This document shows, in pieces, positions 8,049 to 17,048 of a stretch of 64,000 bases of DNA (positions are counted from its first letter, which is position 1; the number at the start of each line of letters is the position of its first letter). Under the pieces are notes generated by a model. That model searched no databases and had not been told where the DNA came from. It saw only the letters and a program-made list of their open reading frames with translations. The position numbers were made by a program, and so were the translations under genes. The DNA comes from Bacteroidota bacterium (lineage in GTDB: Bacteria > Bacteroidota > Bacteroidia > Bacteroidales > Cfx3-03): NCBI GenBank assembly GCA_013390605.1, contig JACAUB010000001.1:3579678-3643677 (forward strand). The letters run 5' to 3'.

Positions 8049-9002
8049 ATGAAAGCACAATCTATGATTGCTATTCAATACTTTCACTATAGTTCCATGG
8101 GAACTCGCTTTGACTTTCTTACATACGGGATTGATGAAGAACTCTTCAATACACTCCAGCAACAAATTAAACAAGAACTGGAAAGAATAGAATTAAAATT
8201 CAGTAGGTTTTCACCTTATAGTGAAATATCCCGAATAAACTATCTTGCTTTCAACGAAGAAGTGATAACAGACGAAGAAACTTTTGCATTAATCAACCTC
8301 TGTAAAACATATTATCGAAAAACAAGTTCCCTTTTTGATATTACAGTAGGTAAAAAAACTGAGATTGTCTTTCCACTTCTACCAATCAATAGTTCAACAC
8401 ATTTAAATACTACATCTTATTTTGATAGTTCACTATTAGGGACAGATAAAATTATTACCAATGCATCCTTAGCGTCCATTCGATTCTCGAATCCTTTTCT
8501 ATCCATTGATTTGGGCGGAATTGGGAAAGGATATGCTCTTGAAAAGATAAAAAATATTTGTCAACAATTTCAAATTACCAATGCTTTGATTAGTTTTGGA
8601 GAGAGTTCAATAACAACCTTTGGGAATCACCCCCATGGAAATTATTGGCCAATTGGAATCCAACATGCTTTTACTCCCAGCCCTGCAATTTATACCTGCA
8701 AACTGAATGATAACAGCATGTCAACATCAGGAAACAGTTCAAATAACAAAGTTAAGTTTGGAGAAAATGGACACATTTTCAATTCAAAAACCGGAGAGTT
8801 TGAAAATGCTGCGAAATCTATTTCCATTGTATGTCAATCTGCTATTGAAGCTGAGGTATTATCAACAGCTTTATTTATTGCTAACGAAGACGAACGAAAC
8901 AAAATATTTGACCAATTTTCTTTTGATGAAGTTATTCAAGTTAATTACGACCCATGTAACAATCACACCATCATAAAATACAACACAAAAGTCAACCCAT
9001 AA
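8049..9002 (+). CDS. apbE: ApbE-like FAD:protein FMN transferase
   Basis: 317 residues of the ApbE fold, which transfers FMN from FAD to a Thr/Ser of partner flavoproteins. I see SSMGTRFDF near the start, SLFDITVG, LSIDLGGIGKGYALEKI, then SMSTSGNSS and GHIFNSKTGE. At the C-terminus AEVLSTALFIAN replaces the usual AD-x-LSTAL, so the expected Mg-binding Asp is Glu. No signal peptide or lipobox is visible, unlike many Bacteroides homologues. Its stop is two bases from the next start, so it is tightly coupled to the Gfo/Idh/MocA gene rather than to Rnf or Nqr genes, none of which are here. Its acceptor protein is unknown. Confidence 0.85.
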   Translation: MKAQSMIAIQYFHYSSMGTRFDFLTYGIDEELFNTLQQQIKQELERIELKFSRFSPYSEISRINYLAFNEEVITDEETFALINLCKTYYRKTSSLFDITVGKKTEIVFPLLPINSSTHLNTTSYFDSSLLGTDKIITNASLASIRFSNPFLSIDLGGIGKGYALEKIKNICQQFQITNALISFGESSITTFGNHPHGNYWPIGIQHAFTPSPAIYTCKLNDNSMSTSGNSSNNKVKFGENGHIFNSKTGEFENAAKSISIVCQSAIEAEVLSTALFIANEDERNKIFDQFSFDEVIQVNYDPCNNHTIIKYNTKVNP

Positions 9003-9004
9003 AA

Positions 9005-10270
9005 ATGCAAGATCAAGACAATTCAAGAAGAGATTTTATTAAGGCGGCAGGAGTTGGTGGATTGGGGCTAGTTGCCCTTTCATCACCTTGGATGAAAGCC
9101 CTTGGCGATAATAACTCAAAAGCAGCATCCGACAAAGTACGAATCGCTATTATCGGAGTAGGTTCACGAGGAAGCTATCACCTGAACTATTTAAAAGAGA
9201 TGGAGCAAACCGATAATATTGAAGTTATTGGCGTTTGTGACAATTATCAACCGCATCTGGATGATGCTATCAAAATCACCAAGGGTACGGCAAAAGGATA
9301 TCTGGATTACCGCAAATTACTCGAGGTAAAAGATCTCGATGGAGTAGTAATTGCAACGCCCTTACACATGCATGCCCAGATTACTATTGATGCGTTAAAA
9401 GCAGGTAAGCATGTTTTCTGCGAAAAAGCAATGGCTAAAACCATAGAAGAATGCAAACAGATGGTTGACACAGCAAAGGAGAAAGGAAAAATTCTTCAGA
9501 TTGGACATCAACGATTATTTAAGCCTACTTACATTAAAGCCATAGAATATATCCGATCAGGAAAATTAGGTAAGGTTACACAGATCCGAGCTTATTGGCA
9601 TCGTAATAATGACTGGCGCCGCCCACTCCCCTCTCCTGAACTGGAACGGCAAATTAATTGGCGACTCTATCGCGAATATTCATGTGGATTGATGACTGAA
9701 TTGGCATCACATCATATACAAGTTGCAAATTGGGTTCTTGGAAAGACCCCGGTCTCTGTAATGGGAACCGGTAGCATTAACTACTGGAAAGATGGTCGCG
9801 AAGTTGAAGATAATGTTGCAGTGATTTACACGTATGCTGATGGCACTCAGTTCGTATACGATTCTATGACCAGTAATAAATTCTATGGATTAGAGCAACA
9901 AATCATGGGAGATAAAGGGACAATGGAACTAGAGACCAATAAGATGTACAGCGAAACGCCTCCTCAACCTGCGGGGATACTACAATTGGTCAATGATATT
10001 GAACATGGCATTTTTGATTCGATTACTGTGGCCGGAGCTTCATGGGTCCCCGAAACCGCTTCAAAATATAAAGGCGAAATGATTTGTTTAGATGATAAAA
10101 TCGATGAAGGGAAGCTTCAACTAATAGGATTGGTAAATGCAATTCGCCAAAATAAACCCGTTCCTCAATTAATGGAACAAGGATACTACTCTGGTCTCTG
10201 GACACTATTAGGACAACAGGCTATTGATGAGAAACGAGTTGTAACATTACCCGCATCTTACATTATTTAG
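9005..10270 (+). CDS. Tat-exported Gfo/Idh/MocA oxidoreductase
   Basis: 421 residues. The N-terminus is a twin-arginine signal (SRRDFIKAAGVGGLG) followed by an Ala-rich segment. The Rossmann domain has IIGVGSRGSYH (about residues 49-59) and ATPLHMHA. The catalytic-type Lys is Lys141 in CEKAMAKT, where the family more often has EKP. The C-terminal alpha/beta domain carries ELASHHIQVANWVLG with the expected His. Tat export implies it folds with its nucleotide in the cytoplasm and works in the periplasm, oxidising or reducing a sugar at C3 or a related position. Together with the DUF1080 gene it suggests 3-keto-glycoside chemistry. Confidence 0.88.
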   Translation: MQDQDNSRRDFIKAAGVGGLGLVALSSPWMKALGDNNSKAASDKVRIAIIGVGSRGSYHLNYLKEMEQTDNIEVIGVCDNYQPHLDDAIKITKGTAKGYLDYRKLLEVKDLDGVVIATPLHMHAQITIDALKAGKHVFCEKAMAKTIEECKQMVDTAKEKGKILQIGHQRLFKPTYIKAIEYIRSGKLGKVTQIRAYWHRNNDWRRPLPSPELERQINWRLYREYSCGLMTELASHHIQVANWVLGKTPVSVMGTGSINYWKDGREVEDNVAVIYTYADGTQFVYDSMTSNKFYGLEQQIMGDKGTMELETNKMYSETPPQPAGILQLVNDIEHGIFDSITVAGASWVPETASKYKGEMICLDDKIDEGKLQLIGLVNAIRQNKPVPQLMEQGYYSGLWTLLGQQAIDEKRVVTLPASYII

Positions 10271-10346
10271 TTATCAATAGCTCTATTCATCAGTAACTTA
10301 ATCAGAAGAACGAGTTTTATCAACCCATCAAAAAACAAATAATCCA

Positions 10347-10589
10347 ATGATAAAAGATATTATCATCAAAGCAAAAACCATAAAGCAAGAGTTGTGGGTA
10401 TTTTTTGGTGTATTTATTTTTGCTTTTTGCTTAAATATCTATGCTATTTTACACTACAAAACACAATGGAAAGAATTATACACGCATATCCATATAGTTG
10501 TACTTTTAGCTGTAGGTCTTTATGTTATTCTACTTCTGCTTCGATCAATTTTCTGTATTATTAAAAGAGGAATTAAAAAGAAAGTCTAA
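10347..10589 (+). CDS. Small two-helix membrane protein, unknown function
   Basis: 80 residues with two hydrophobic segments (about residues 17-36 and 47-69) and a basic C-terminal tail (KRGIKKKV), predicting a hairpin in the inner membrane with both ends inside. I do not recognise a family. It follows the Gfo/Idh/MocA gene by 76 bases on the same strand and may be the last gene of that unit. Confidence 0.55.
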   Translation: MIKDIIIKAKTIKQELWVFFGVFIFAFCLNIYAILHYKTQWKELYTHIHIVVLLAVGLYVILLLLRSIFCIIKRGIKKKV

Positions 10590-10763
10590 ATTGTAGATCA
10601 GGCTGATAAATTGGAACCAATATCTTAGCTCCGTGTCACTTCGACCTGAAGAAGAAATCTGATTATAGATATTCTTTATTAGCGTTTTTTTTCTCTGCCT
10701 CAAATAATGAATACAGTTGGAATAACAAAACAGGTACTCTTCTCAACAAATTTTTATTATTTA

Positions 10764-10818
10764 AAAAAATTTCCCCTTAAGTTTTCACATAATATTTTGT
10801 GAAATCATAAGGGGAAAT
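10764..10818 (-). terminator. Terminator of the NimA-like gene
   Basis: A long stem (about 10769-10788 with 10799-10818, two mismatches) containing TTTCCCCTTA/TAAGGGGAAA. On the minus strand it is followed by seven T. It lies 66 bases beyond the stop of the leftward gene at 10885. Confidence 0.75.
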
Positions 10819-10884
10819 CATAGATAAGTGTAAAAACAGTCTCATTAACTAAGACATACGGTTTTACCAAACGGTAATATCATT

Positions 10885-11310
10885 TTAATTTATGCCTGGC
10901 ACCGATCCATTTTCTATATAAGCATCTCCTTCTGGTTTGAAATCTGGAGAGTACTTTTCAACCAATAATCTTAAACATTTCCGTTTCTCTTCATCTGATA
11001 TCTCGGTATGCATGCGGCCAAAAAGAATTACACTTTCATAACCTGTAGTAAAACTAGCAGCTAAAACTTTTGTCTTACCAACAATACAAAAACTAACTAA
11101 CGGGTTAGTCACAATGTTATCGATTTTGTGTCCAACCTGTGCACAATGAAAATAAAGACTTCCATTATCAGAAACATAGCTCAGTGGGATACCGTATGCA
11201 TACCCATTCTCTCCTGTGGTCGATAACACACCATATTCACCATTCCTGAGTATCTCGTTAATTCTTTCAATAGAAAGCTTTCGTTCAGCCTTTCTTATTT
11301 CTCTAAACAT
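10885..11310 (-). CDS. NimA-like FMN-binding protein (pyridoxamine-phosphate-oxidase fold)
   Basis: 141 residues with the split-barrel flavin fold of the NimA/pyridoxamine 5'-phosphate oxidase-like family. Supporting motifs are GEYGVLSTTGENGYAYGIPLSYV, LYFHCAQVGHKIDNI with the His of this family, and YESVILFGRMHTE. It ends abruptly at YIENGSVPGIN. Relatives usually continue with one more strand of about 15-20 residues, so the C-terminus looks short. A good terminator follows 66 bases later. Family members bind FMN, and some reduce nitro-aromatic compounds; which applies here cannot be told. It is transcribed alone. Confidence 0.75.
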   Translation of the reverse strand: MFREIRKAERKLSIERINEILRNGEYGVLSTTGENGYAYGIPLSYVSDNGSLYFHCAQVGHKIDNIVTNPLVSFCIVGKTKVLAASFTTGYESVILFGRMHTEISDEEKRKCLRLLVEKYSPDFKPEGDAYIENGSVPGIN

Positions 11311-11429
11311 AGTTTATATATTTTGAATCCAAATCTTTCATATGATTTGGATTCAAAAATACATATAAGGATACAAAAAAAGGAGAAACGTTCAAAATGA
11401 TTTCAAAAAAGCCCAACTTTCATTAAAAT

Positions 11430-13460
11430 TTATTCAACATTCCAAATACAATAATCAGTTTCAACCTTATTCCCATTATTTGCTTTAACCTCAATTTTAT
11501 TCTTTCCTTTTATTAAAGAGATTGTATCCCAATTAAAAATAGCATAATCTCCTTTCCGCTTACCTTGCGAGAATCCATTAACAAAAAGCTCAACCTCTGG
11601 AAAGTTTGAATAAACTTTAATATTTGTAGTTTCTCGTATGCGATTAACAAACCTCTTATTTGCAATATAAAGTACCGGTTCGTTTTTATTCCAGTTTGCC
11701 TTATAAAACCAGAAGGCATCTTTTTTCACCTTCCTGTCGATAGTAACAAGTCCCTTATCATTCCGGCCCGGGCGGTCACCTTCTGTTCTATGAGCAGCAC
11801 CAAAATCAAACATATTCCAGATAAAAGTTCCCCATAAATAAGGTCGTTCATTTATCTGCTTCCAGTTTTCTTCGTGATAATAAGCCTGCCAGGCCTCGGG
11901 ATGCCAATAACCAGAAGGGTTTGGTCTTTTCAGATCCTGTTCATGGTGATATATACTTGCACCGGCTCCATACTCACTGATACCTATTCGCATGGTTGGT
12001 GATTTCTGATGTGTTTCATCTGCCCACTTACCAATCTCTTTTGCATCACCGCCATACCAGCCATAATACTTATTCCAACAGATCAGATCTGTGATTCCTG
12101 TGATCTCTCCATCAATAAAAGTAGCTGCTGTTGTCCTTCTTGAAGGGTCTTCCCTATGTGCTATTGCATTTAGTTCCTTTAGATACTCCACCGGATTATC
12201 ACCATTTACCTTCAGCTCATTAAAGAGTCCCCAAAAACAAACACCAGGATGATTATAATTCTGACGAATCATTTCAAGTAACTGATTTTTTCCATTTTCT
12301 CTGAATGATGGCTGGTCAACAAACCCCTGGTCCCGATAACCACCCGGACCAACAAATGGAATTTCAGACCATGTCACTATTCCACTCTTATCCAATATGT
12401 CATAGAAGTATGGTGCATTGGGATAATGAGATAGTCTGATCGCATTCACACCCATTTCGAGCATCAAGGCAATATCTTCCTCTTGGTTTTCCGGGTATAA
12501 AGCATTGCCCACTTCACTACGATCCTGGTGCCGACACACGCCACGGAGTTGAAGATGTTCTCCATTTAAGAAGAATCCTTTGTCAGGGTCAATCGTGTAA
12601 TATCTCAATCCAAGTGGTTGCTCTACAACGTCTATCACTTTATCACCCTGTTTTAGTGATACCACAGCAGTATAAATAAATGGATCTTTTATACCATTCC
12701 ATAAATGTGGATTTGAAAACTTTATAGGAAGTGATATTTCAGTTTGCTTTTCTGGCTCAGCCTTCACCTGAGCTGTTTGTGTACAAACAGTTTTACTGCC
12801 GTCTTTAACGTCAATTTGAACTACATAATTATTGGTTTTAATAGTACCATTAGAGATCAACACCTTAGCATCAACCACTGCTTTCTCTTTTGATATAGAC
12901 GATTGCGTCAAATAAACACCAGATGATGCAAAATCGAGTGGTGAGATACATGATTTATCAGTAACAATCAAGTGTACATCACGATATATACCACCATAGA
13001 AATTAAAGTCACCAACTAATGGCATTACATCAAGCTGAAGCGCATTACTTACCCTAACTCTGATTTTATTGTCAGCACCAAAATTAACTTTATCTGTTAT
13101 TTCAAAAATAAAAGCAGTATACCCTCCTCTATGTTCGCCAATGTGTTTGTCATTTATAAAAACATTACAAACAGTATTCACACCATCGAATTTCAGAAAA
13201 AGGCGTTTCCCCTCCCATGCTTTATCAACAAAGAGTACCTTCTCATAAGTAGCCTGCCCACGATAATAATCAACCTTCCCATTGAGAGCATCTTCCTTAT
13301 TCCAGGTATGAGGAATCTCTACACGCGTCCATAGATCAGGTTTGGTTTCATATCCAAAGGAAAAATTCCAATTGTTATTTAAAAGATGTTGTTCTCGGGA
13401 CTGTCCATATGACAAATATCCAATTAAAAAAAGAACTGATATACAAAATAGCTTTTTCAT
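11430..13460 (-). CDS. Secreted glycoside hydrolase family 2 (beta-galactosidase/beta-glucuronidase type)
   Basis: 676 residues with a signal peptide (MKKLFCISVLFLIGYLSYGQ). Domain order is GH2 sugar-binding jelly roll (about 25-165), immunoglobulin-like domain (about 175-285) and TIM barrel (about 290-590), then a C-terminal beta domain. The acid/base is Glu415 in WGLFNEL and the nucleophile Glu496 in GISEYGAG. This is a compact GH2. The sugar specificity (galactose, glucuronate or mannose) cannot be read from the sequence. It is last in the PUL1 enzyme block, 29 bases after the GH29 gene. Confidence 0.9.
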   Translation of the reverse strand: MKKLFCISVLFLIGYLSYGQSREQHLLNNNWNFSFGYETKPDLWTRVEIPHTWNKEDALNGKVDYYRGQATYEKVLFVDKAWEGKRLFLKFDGVNTVCNVFINDKHIGEHRGGYTAFIFEITDKVNFGADNKIRVRVSNALQLDVMPLVGDFNFYGGIYRDVHLIVTDKSCISPLDFASSGVYLTQSSISKEKAVVDAKVLISNGTIKTNNYVVQIDVKDGSKTVCTQTAQVKAEPEKQTEISLPIKFSNPHLWNGIKDPFIYTAVVSLKQGDKVIDVVEQPLGLRYYTIDPDKGFFLNGEHLQLRGVCRHQDRSEVGNALYPENQEEDIALMLEMGVNAIRLSHYPNAPYFYDILDKSGIVTWSEIPFVGPGGYRDQGFVDQPSFRENGKNQLLEMIRQNYNHPGVCFWGLFNELKVNGDNPVEYLKELNAIAHREDPSRRTTAATFIDGEITGITDLICWNKYYGWYGGDAKEIGKWADETHQKSPTMRIGISEYGAGASIYHHEQDLKRPNPSGYWHPEAWQAYYHEENWKQINERPYLWGTFIWNMFDFGAAHRTEGDRPGRNDKGLVTIDRKVKKDAFWFYKANWNKNEPVLYIANKRFVNRIRETTNIKVYSNFPEVELFVNGFSQGKRKGDYAIFNWDTISLIKGKNKIEVKANNGNKVETDYCIWNVE

Positions 13461-13489
13461 TTTAAATTGGTAAAAAAATATATTATAAA

Positions 13490-14881
13490 TTAGTCTTTGA
13501 ATTTGACTTTAAAAACATACATTGGCACTTCCCTTTTTGCTTTTTCTGGAATTGTAATCAATAACCCTTTATCCATCTGTATCCATTTCAATTTCGCTTG
13601 ATATCCGAGCATCGATAACGATACTACTTTCTGATTGCTGGAATTTAGGGCTTTAATAAACACATTGGAAACTCTCCAGCTACGTGCAATAATGTACACT
13701 ATCTTTCCCCTTTTAGTAAATCTGATATCCTGAACCAGATTTTTTGCTGTACCATCAAAGAGAGCATCCTTTTCTTCAGCTTTATAACCCTGTTCTGATG
13801 TTTTATAAGCCATGCTGTCGGCATCCTCTCCATATATTTTCCATGAGGTAGTCCCATAAATAGCCTCGCCATTTACCGACATCCATTTTCCGATAGTCTT
13901 CAATCGTTCTAAATTTTCCAGACGAATTTCACCTTCAGGAGTGGGTCCTACATTTAGCAATAAGTTTCCCCCTTTACTTGCAATATCAACCAAAAGGCCG
14001 ATTAATTTTTCCGGTGACTTAAAAACTGAATCGGCATGCATATACCCCCAGTTTTTTGACATTGTAATGCATGATTCCCAAAAGGGTTTGATGATTTTAT
14101 TACTTCCCTTTTGTTCTATGGTTGCAAAGTCGCCCATTGAGTTCCCAATTCTATCATCGATAATGCAATTAGGATTAATTTTTAAAATAATTGCTCTTAA
14201 CTCCTTACTTTGCTCTGGTTTGATCATTTCAGGTGTATCAAACCACATGATCGCAGGTTTATATTGCATCATCAGCTCTTTAACCTGAGGCTTTACTTTT
14301 CTTTCATAGTATTTTGAAATATCCTTTGCATCTTCATTGGGAAAGTCCCAGGTGTTGCTACGGCCTCCTTTATATGGCCAAACTGTTGGAACATCCGGGT
14401 CATGCCAATCCCGACCCAAAGAATAGTAAATGCCTAATTTGATATGATGTTTCCTACACGCTTCTGCTAATTCTTTCAAAGGATCTCTCTTAAAAGGTGT
14501 AAAATTGAAAATATTATATGGGCTTGAATTCGAATGATACATTGCAAAACCTTCATGGTGTTTAGATGTATATACAACATACTTCATTCCTGCACTTTTA
14601 GCTGCCAATACCCATTTTTCAGCATCAAACTTTTCAGGATTAAATGTCGAAGCAATAGCCTCATATTCTTTGATTGGAATCTTTGCTGTTAGCATTACGA
14701 ATTCAGAATAATCTGTTCGCCCCTTCCATTCACCAGCAATTTTAGAATAAACACCCCAATGAAGGAATAAGCCAAATTTATCTTCATTCCACATTTCCAT
14801 TTTCTTATTATCCTGAGCCATCAAAGGCTTAATAAGGGTGATACCTATTAGTAATATCACCAACAAAAACGTTATTTTCAT
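13490..14881 (-). CDS. Secreted alpha-L-fucosidase, GH29
   Basis: 463 residues with a signal peptide ending near LMAQ. The GH29 TIM barrel shows GLFLHWGVYSKIAGEW (about 38-52), YTSKHHEGFAMYHS (about 104-117), GIYYSLGRDWHD and the nucleophile Asp215 in AIMWFDTPE. SKGGNLLLNVGPTPEGEI marks the end of the barrel, followed by a beta-sandwich. The enzyme releases alpha-linked fucose. In PUL1 it sits beside two uronate-type lyases and a GH2, which suggests a fucosylated, uronic-acid-containing substrate. It is probably periplasmic, as there is no lipobox. Confidence 0.92.
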   Translation of the reverse strand: MKITFLLVILLIGITLIKPLMAQDNKKMEMWNEDKFGLFLHWGVYSKIAGEWKGRTDYSEFVMLTAKIPIKEYEAIASTFNPEKFDAEKWVLAAKSAGMKYVVYTSKHHEGFAMYHSNSSPYNIFNFTPFKRDPLKELAEACRKHHIKLGIYYSLGRDWHDPDVPTVWPYKGGRSNTWDFPNEDAKDISKYYERKVKPQVKELMMQYKPAIMWFDTPEMIKPEQSKELRAIILKINPNCIIDDRIGNSMGDFATIEQKGSNKIIKPFWESCITMSKNWGYMHADSVFKSPEKLIGLLVDIASKGGNLLLNVGPTPEGEIRLENLERLKTIGKWMSVNGEAIYGTTSWKIYGEDADSMAYKTSEQGYKAEEKDALFDGTAKNLVQDIRFTKRGKIVYIIARSWRVSNVFIKALNSSNQKVVSLSMLGYQAKLKWIQMDKGLLITIPEKAKREVPMYVFKVKFKD

Positions 14882-15058
14882 CTTGTATGTTTTTTACTTT
14901 ATAGTCCGGACAAAATTGATGCTTCTTCCAAAAGATTTGATGTCATTTTTCAATTGCCCTTCCACTAATATTTTGCCCCTTAACGGACAGTACCGCAGGG
15001 ACAAAATATAAGCAGAATCAAGAGATAGCTGAAGAATTCAGAACGCATGAACAACTTA

Positions 15059-16990
15059 TTACTTCAATATCGTAAATCGATATTTTCCGGCAATTTGCTT
15101 TTGCTTTGCATTTAGCGAAAGACGATAAACTTGTTTACCCCAAACGCTTGATAATCTTTCATCTGTAAGAACTATTGTTTCAACAACAGGTTCAAACTGC
15201 TTTGAGTCATATGAAAGTTGAAGTTTTTTTCCATTAACTTCAAAATCCACAACTCCTTTTGTTGAAATATTAGGATTACCCCAAGTAAGAAAATTAATCT
15301 GGTTTGGATTCTTTAATACTGACAAATTAAAATTATCCTCAATGATCAGCCCTCCCTTAGGTTCAAGTTTATAAGTTCTCACCCATTTCGAAACAGCGGC
15401 TTCAGGTTTATATGCATTTGCGATATCAACACTAAAAGTTGAAGACACTGAATTAAAGGTAGTATTTTTAGCCTTGTATTGTGGTCCATCAGATTGTGGT
15501 ACCCCATTAATCATGGGCAGGTTGTGGTAGTTACTCTGCATTGTCCAGATAGAATAGCGTTCGCTACTAAAAGTCTGTCGGGTATAAGTACCAACCCCTG
15601 CATCAATAAATATTGGTGTTTCATCAAGATATAGACAAAAAGTTCCAACGTCGTTATGATTATGACTTTCTGCATTGTAACCACCCTTTCCGGCAAAAAA
15701 GAATCCGGTTGAATTCCGCATATAACAAAATTCAGTTTGTGGATACCATGAATAAGCGCTTTTGTCAGTTGAAGGTGTTGTATTTATTAATTCATTATGT
15801 GATGTTAGATTTTCTAATGTTCGAAAAACATCCCTTCCTGCATTAATGTCATCCACTTTATTATCACGTTCATATAGATAAGCAGCAAATTGCTTCATAA
15901 CCTGACTATTTACTGCCTTACCAAAGCGAAATATCATCCCTTTTTCTCCGCCTCCCTTAGCTGAGGCATCCGCAAAATTCACAACCCATCCATTACCAAC
16001 ATAAGATTTTGCAATGTATTCACCCATATTTTTAATCATGGGTTGACTGAAAATATTGACCTTCCCTCCTGTTAGATTACTTAATAATTGCAAATAATCG
16101 TACATCTTTCCATGTGCATGTCCCCAATAGGATGGACCCTCTTCACAAGCTCCGTCAAGATGATTATAATTAATAAACTTATCGACAGAAACCATAGTGC
16201 GATAAACCCCTTCGGCTAATTTATCAGGATCGTTCTCAAGCAACATAAAACATTCAAGCACATCTGAATTACACCATGGGTTCCAGTTATTAACCATACC
16301 ACCCGGTTTATAGTTTGTAGCCATCCACCAGAAACTACGGTTCATATATGGATCAAGAATTCTGTCCTGAAGATTCTTTCGTAAACGTTCAGGTACCATT
16401 GGATTCACCTTAACTAATTCGTCTTTCAGAAAATAATAAGTCCAGGCAAAGAATGCTCCCATATCTGCCGAGGTAAGATCAATGATAAATTGCTTGTAGG
16501 TTGGCAAAGCTGTTTTTTCAACCTGTTCTCTTTCTGTATGTGCAGAAAGCGCCCACGAAGTCATTTCGCAAGAATGCCATATACCATTCGCAATCTGATC
16601 TAAAAAACGTCCCTTCCCTTCGGCCAGTTCAGCCATCACCAAATCACCCAATGCCGAATTGTTGGCATTAAAGGGAACTTCCATAATAACCCGTGAGCCA
16701 CTTCTGTCAAACTCTAAATAGTCGGTAGCTTTAACAACCTTCCATTCATAATTTAATGCCTTTTCACCTTTTCGAATAATCTCTTCTTTATAATTCGAGA
16801 AAAGAGCATCCCAACCTTTTCGGTCAGTGTAAGCTGGATATTTAACCCATTTTTGGTTCAATATCAAACACGACTTAATTTTAGTCAGATCTGCTTCTTT
16901 TTGAAGTAGATCTTTTACATCGTAGGCTTTCGTTGAAAACGATAAGCCGACAAGAAAAACAAGAAATAATATATTTTTGATCATGATCAT
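15059..16990 (-). CDS. Secreted heparinase II/III-like polysaccharide lyase
   Basis: 643 residues with a signal peptide (IKNILFLVFLVGLSFSTKA). The first half is an alpha-rich toroid (for example GGMVNNWNPWCNSDVLECFML), and the second half the heparinase II/III beta-sandwich with NAESHNHNDVGTFCLYLD and FIDAGVGTYTRQTFS. WTMQSNYHNLPMING matches the Tyr/His active-site region of these lyases. Families with this fold (PL12, PL15, PL17, PL21 and others) break uronic-acid glycosidic bonds by beta-elimination; I cannot assign the family number. Its neighbours are the PL22-like gene (58 bases upstream in the transcript) and GH29. Confidence 0.85.
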   Translation of the reverse strand: MIMIKNILFLVFLVGLSFSTKAYDVKDLLQKEADLTKIKSCLILNQKWVKYPAYTDRKGWDALFSNYKEEIIRKGEKALNYEWKVVKATDYLEFDRSGSRVIMEVPFNANNSALGDLVMAELAEGKGRFLDQIANGIWHSCEMTSWALSAHTEREQVEKTALPTYKQFIIDLTSADMGAFFAWTYYFLKDELVKVNPMVPERLRKNLQDRILDPYMNRSFWWMATNYKPGGMVNNWNPWCNSDVLECFMLLENDPDKLAEGVYRTMVSVDKFINYNHLDGACEEGPSYWGHAHGKMYDYLQLLSNLTGGKVNIFSQPMIKNMGEYIAKSYVGNGWVVNFADASAKGGGEKGMIFRFGKAVNSQVMKQFAAYLYERDNKVDDINAGRDVFRTLENLTSHNELINTTPSTDKSAYSWYPQTEFCYMRNSTGFFFAGKGGYNAESHNHNDVGTFCLYLDETPIFIDAGVGTYTRQTFSSERYSIWTMQSNYHNLPMINGVPQSDGPQYKAKNTTFNSVSSTFSVDIANAYKPEAAVSKWVRTYKLEPKGGLIIEDNFNLSVLKNPNQINFLTWGNPNISTKGVVDFEVNGKKLQLSYDSKQFEPVVETIVLTDERLSSVWGKQVYRLSLNAKQKQIAGKYRFTILK

Positions 16991-17048
16991 TCGCTTTTTA
17001 CTTGTTCAGAAAAATTAATATTCGAAACTAAAAATATCAGTTTTAAAA

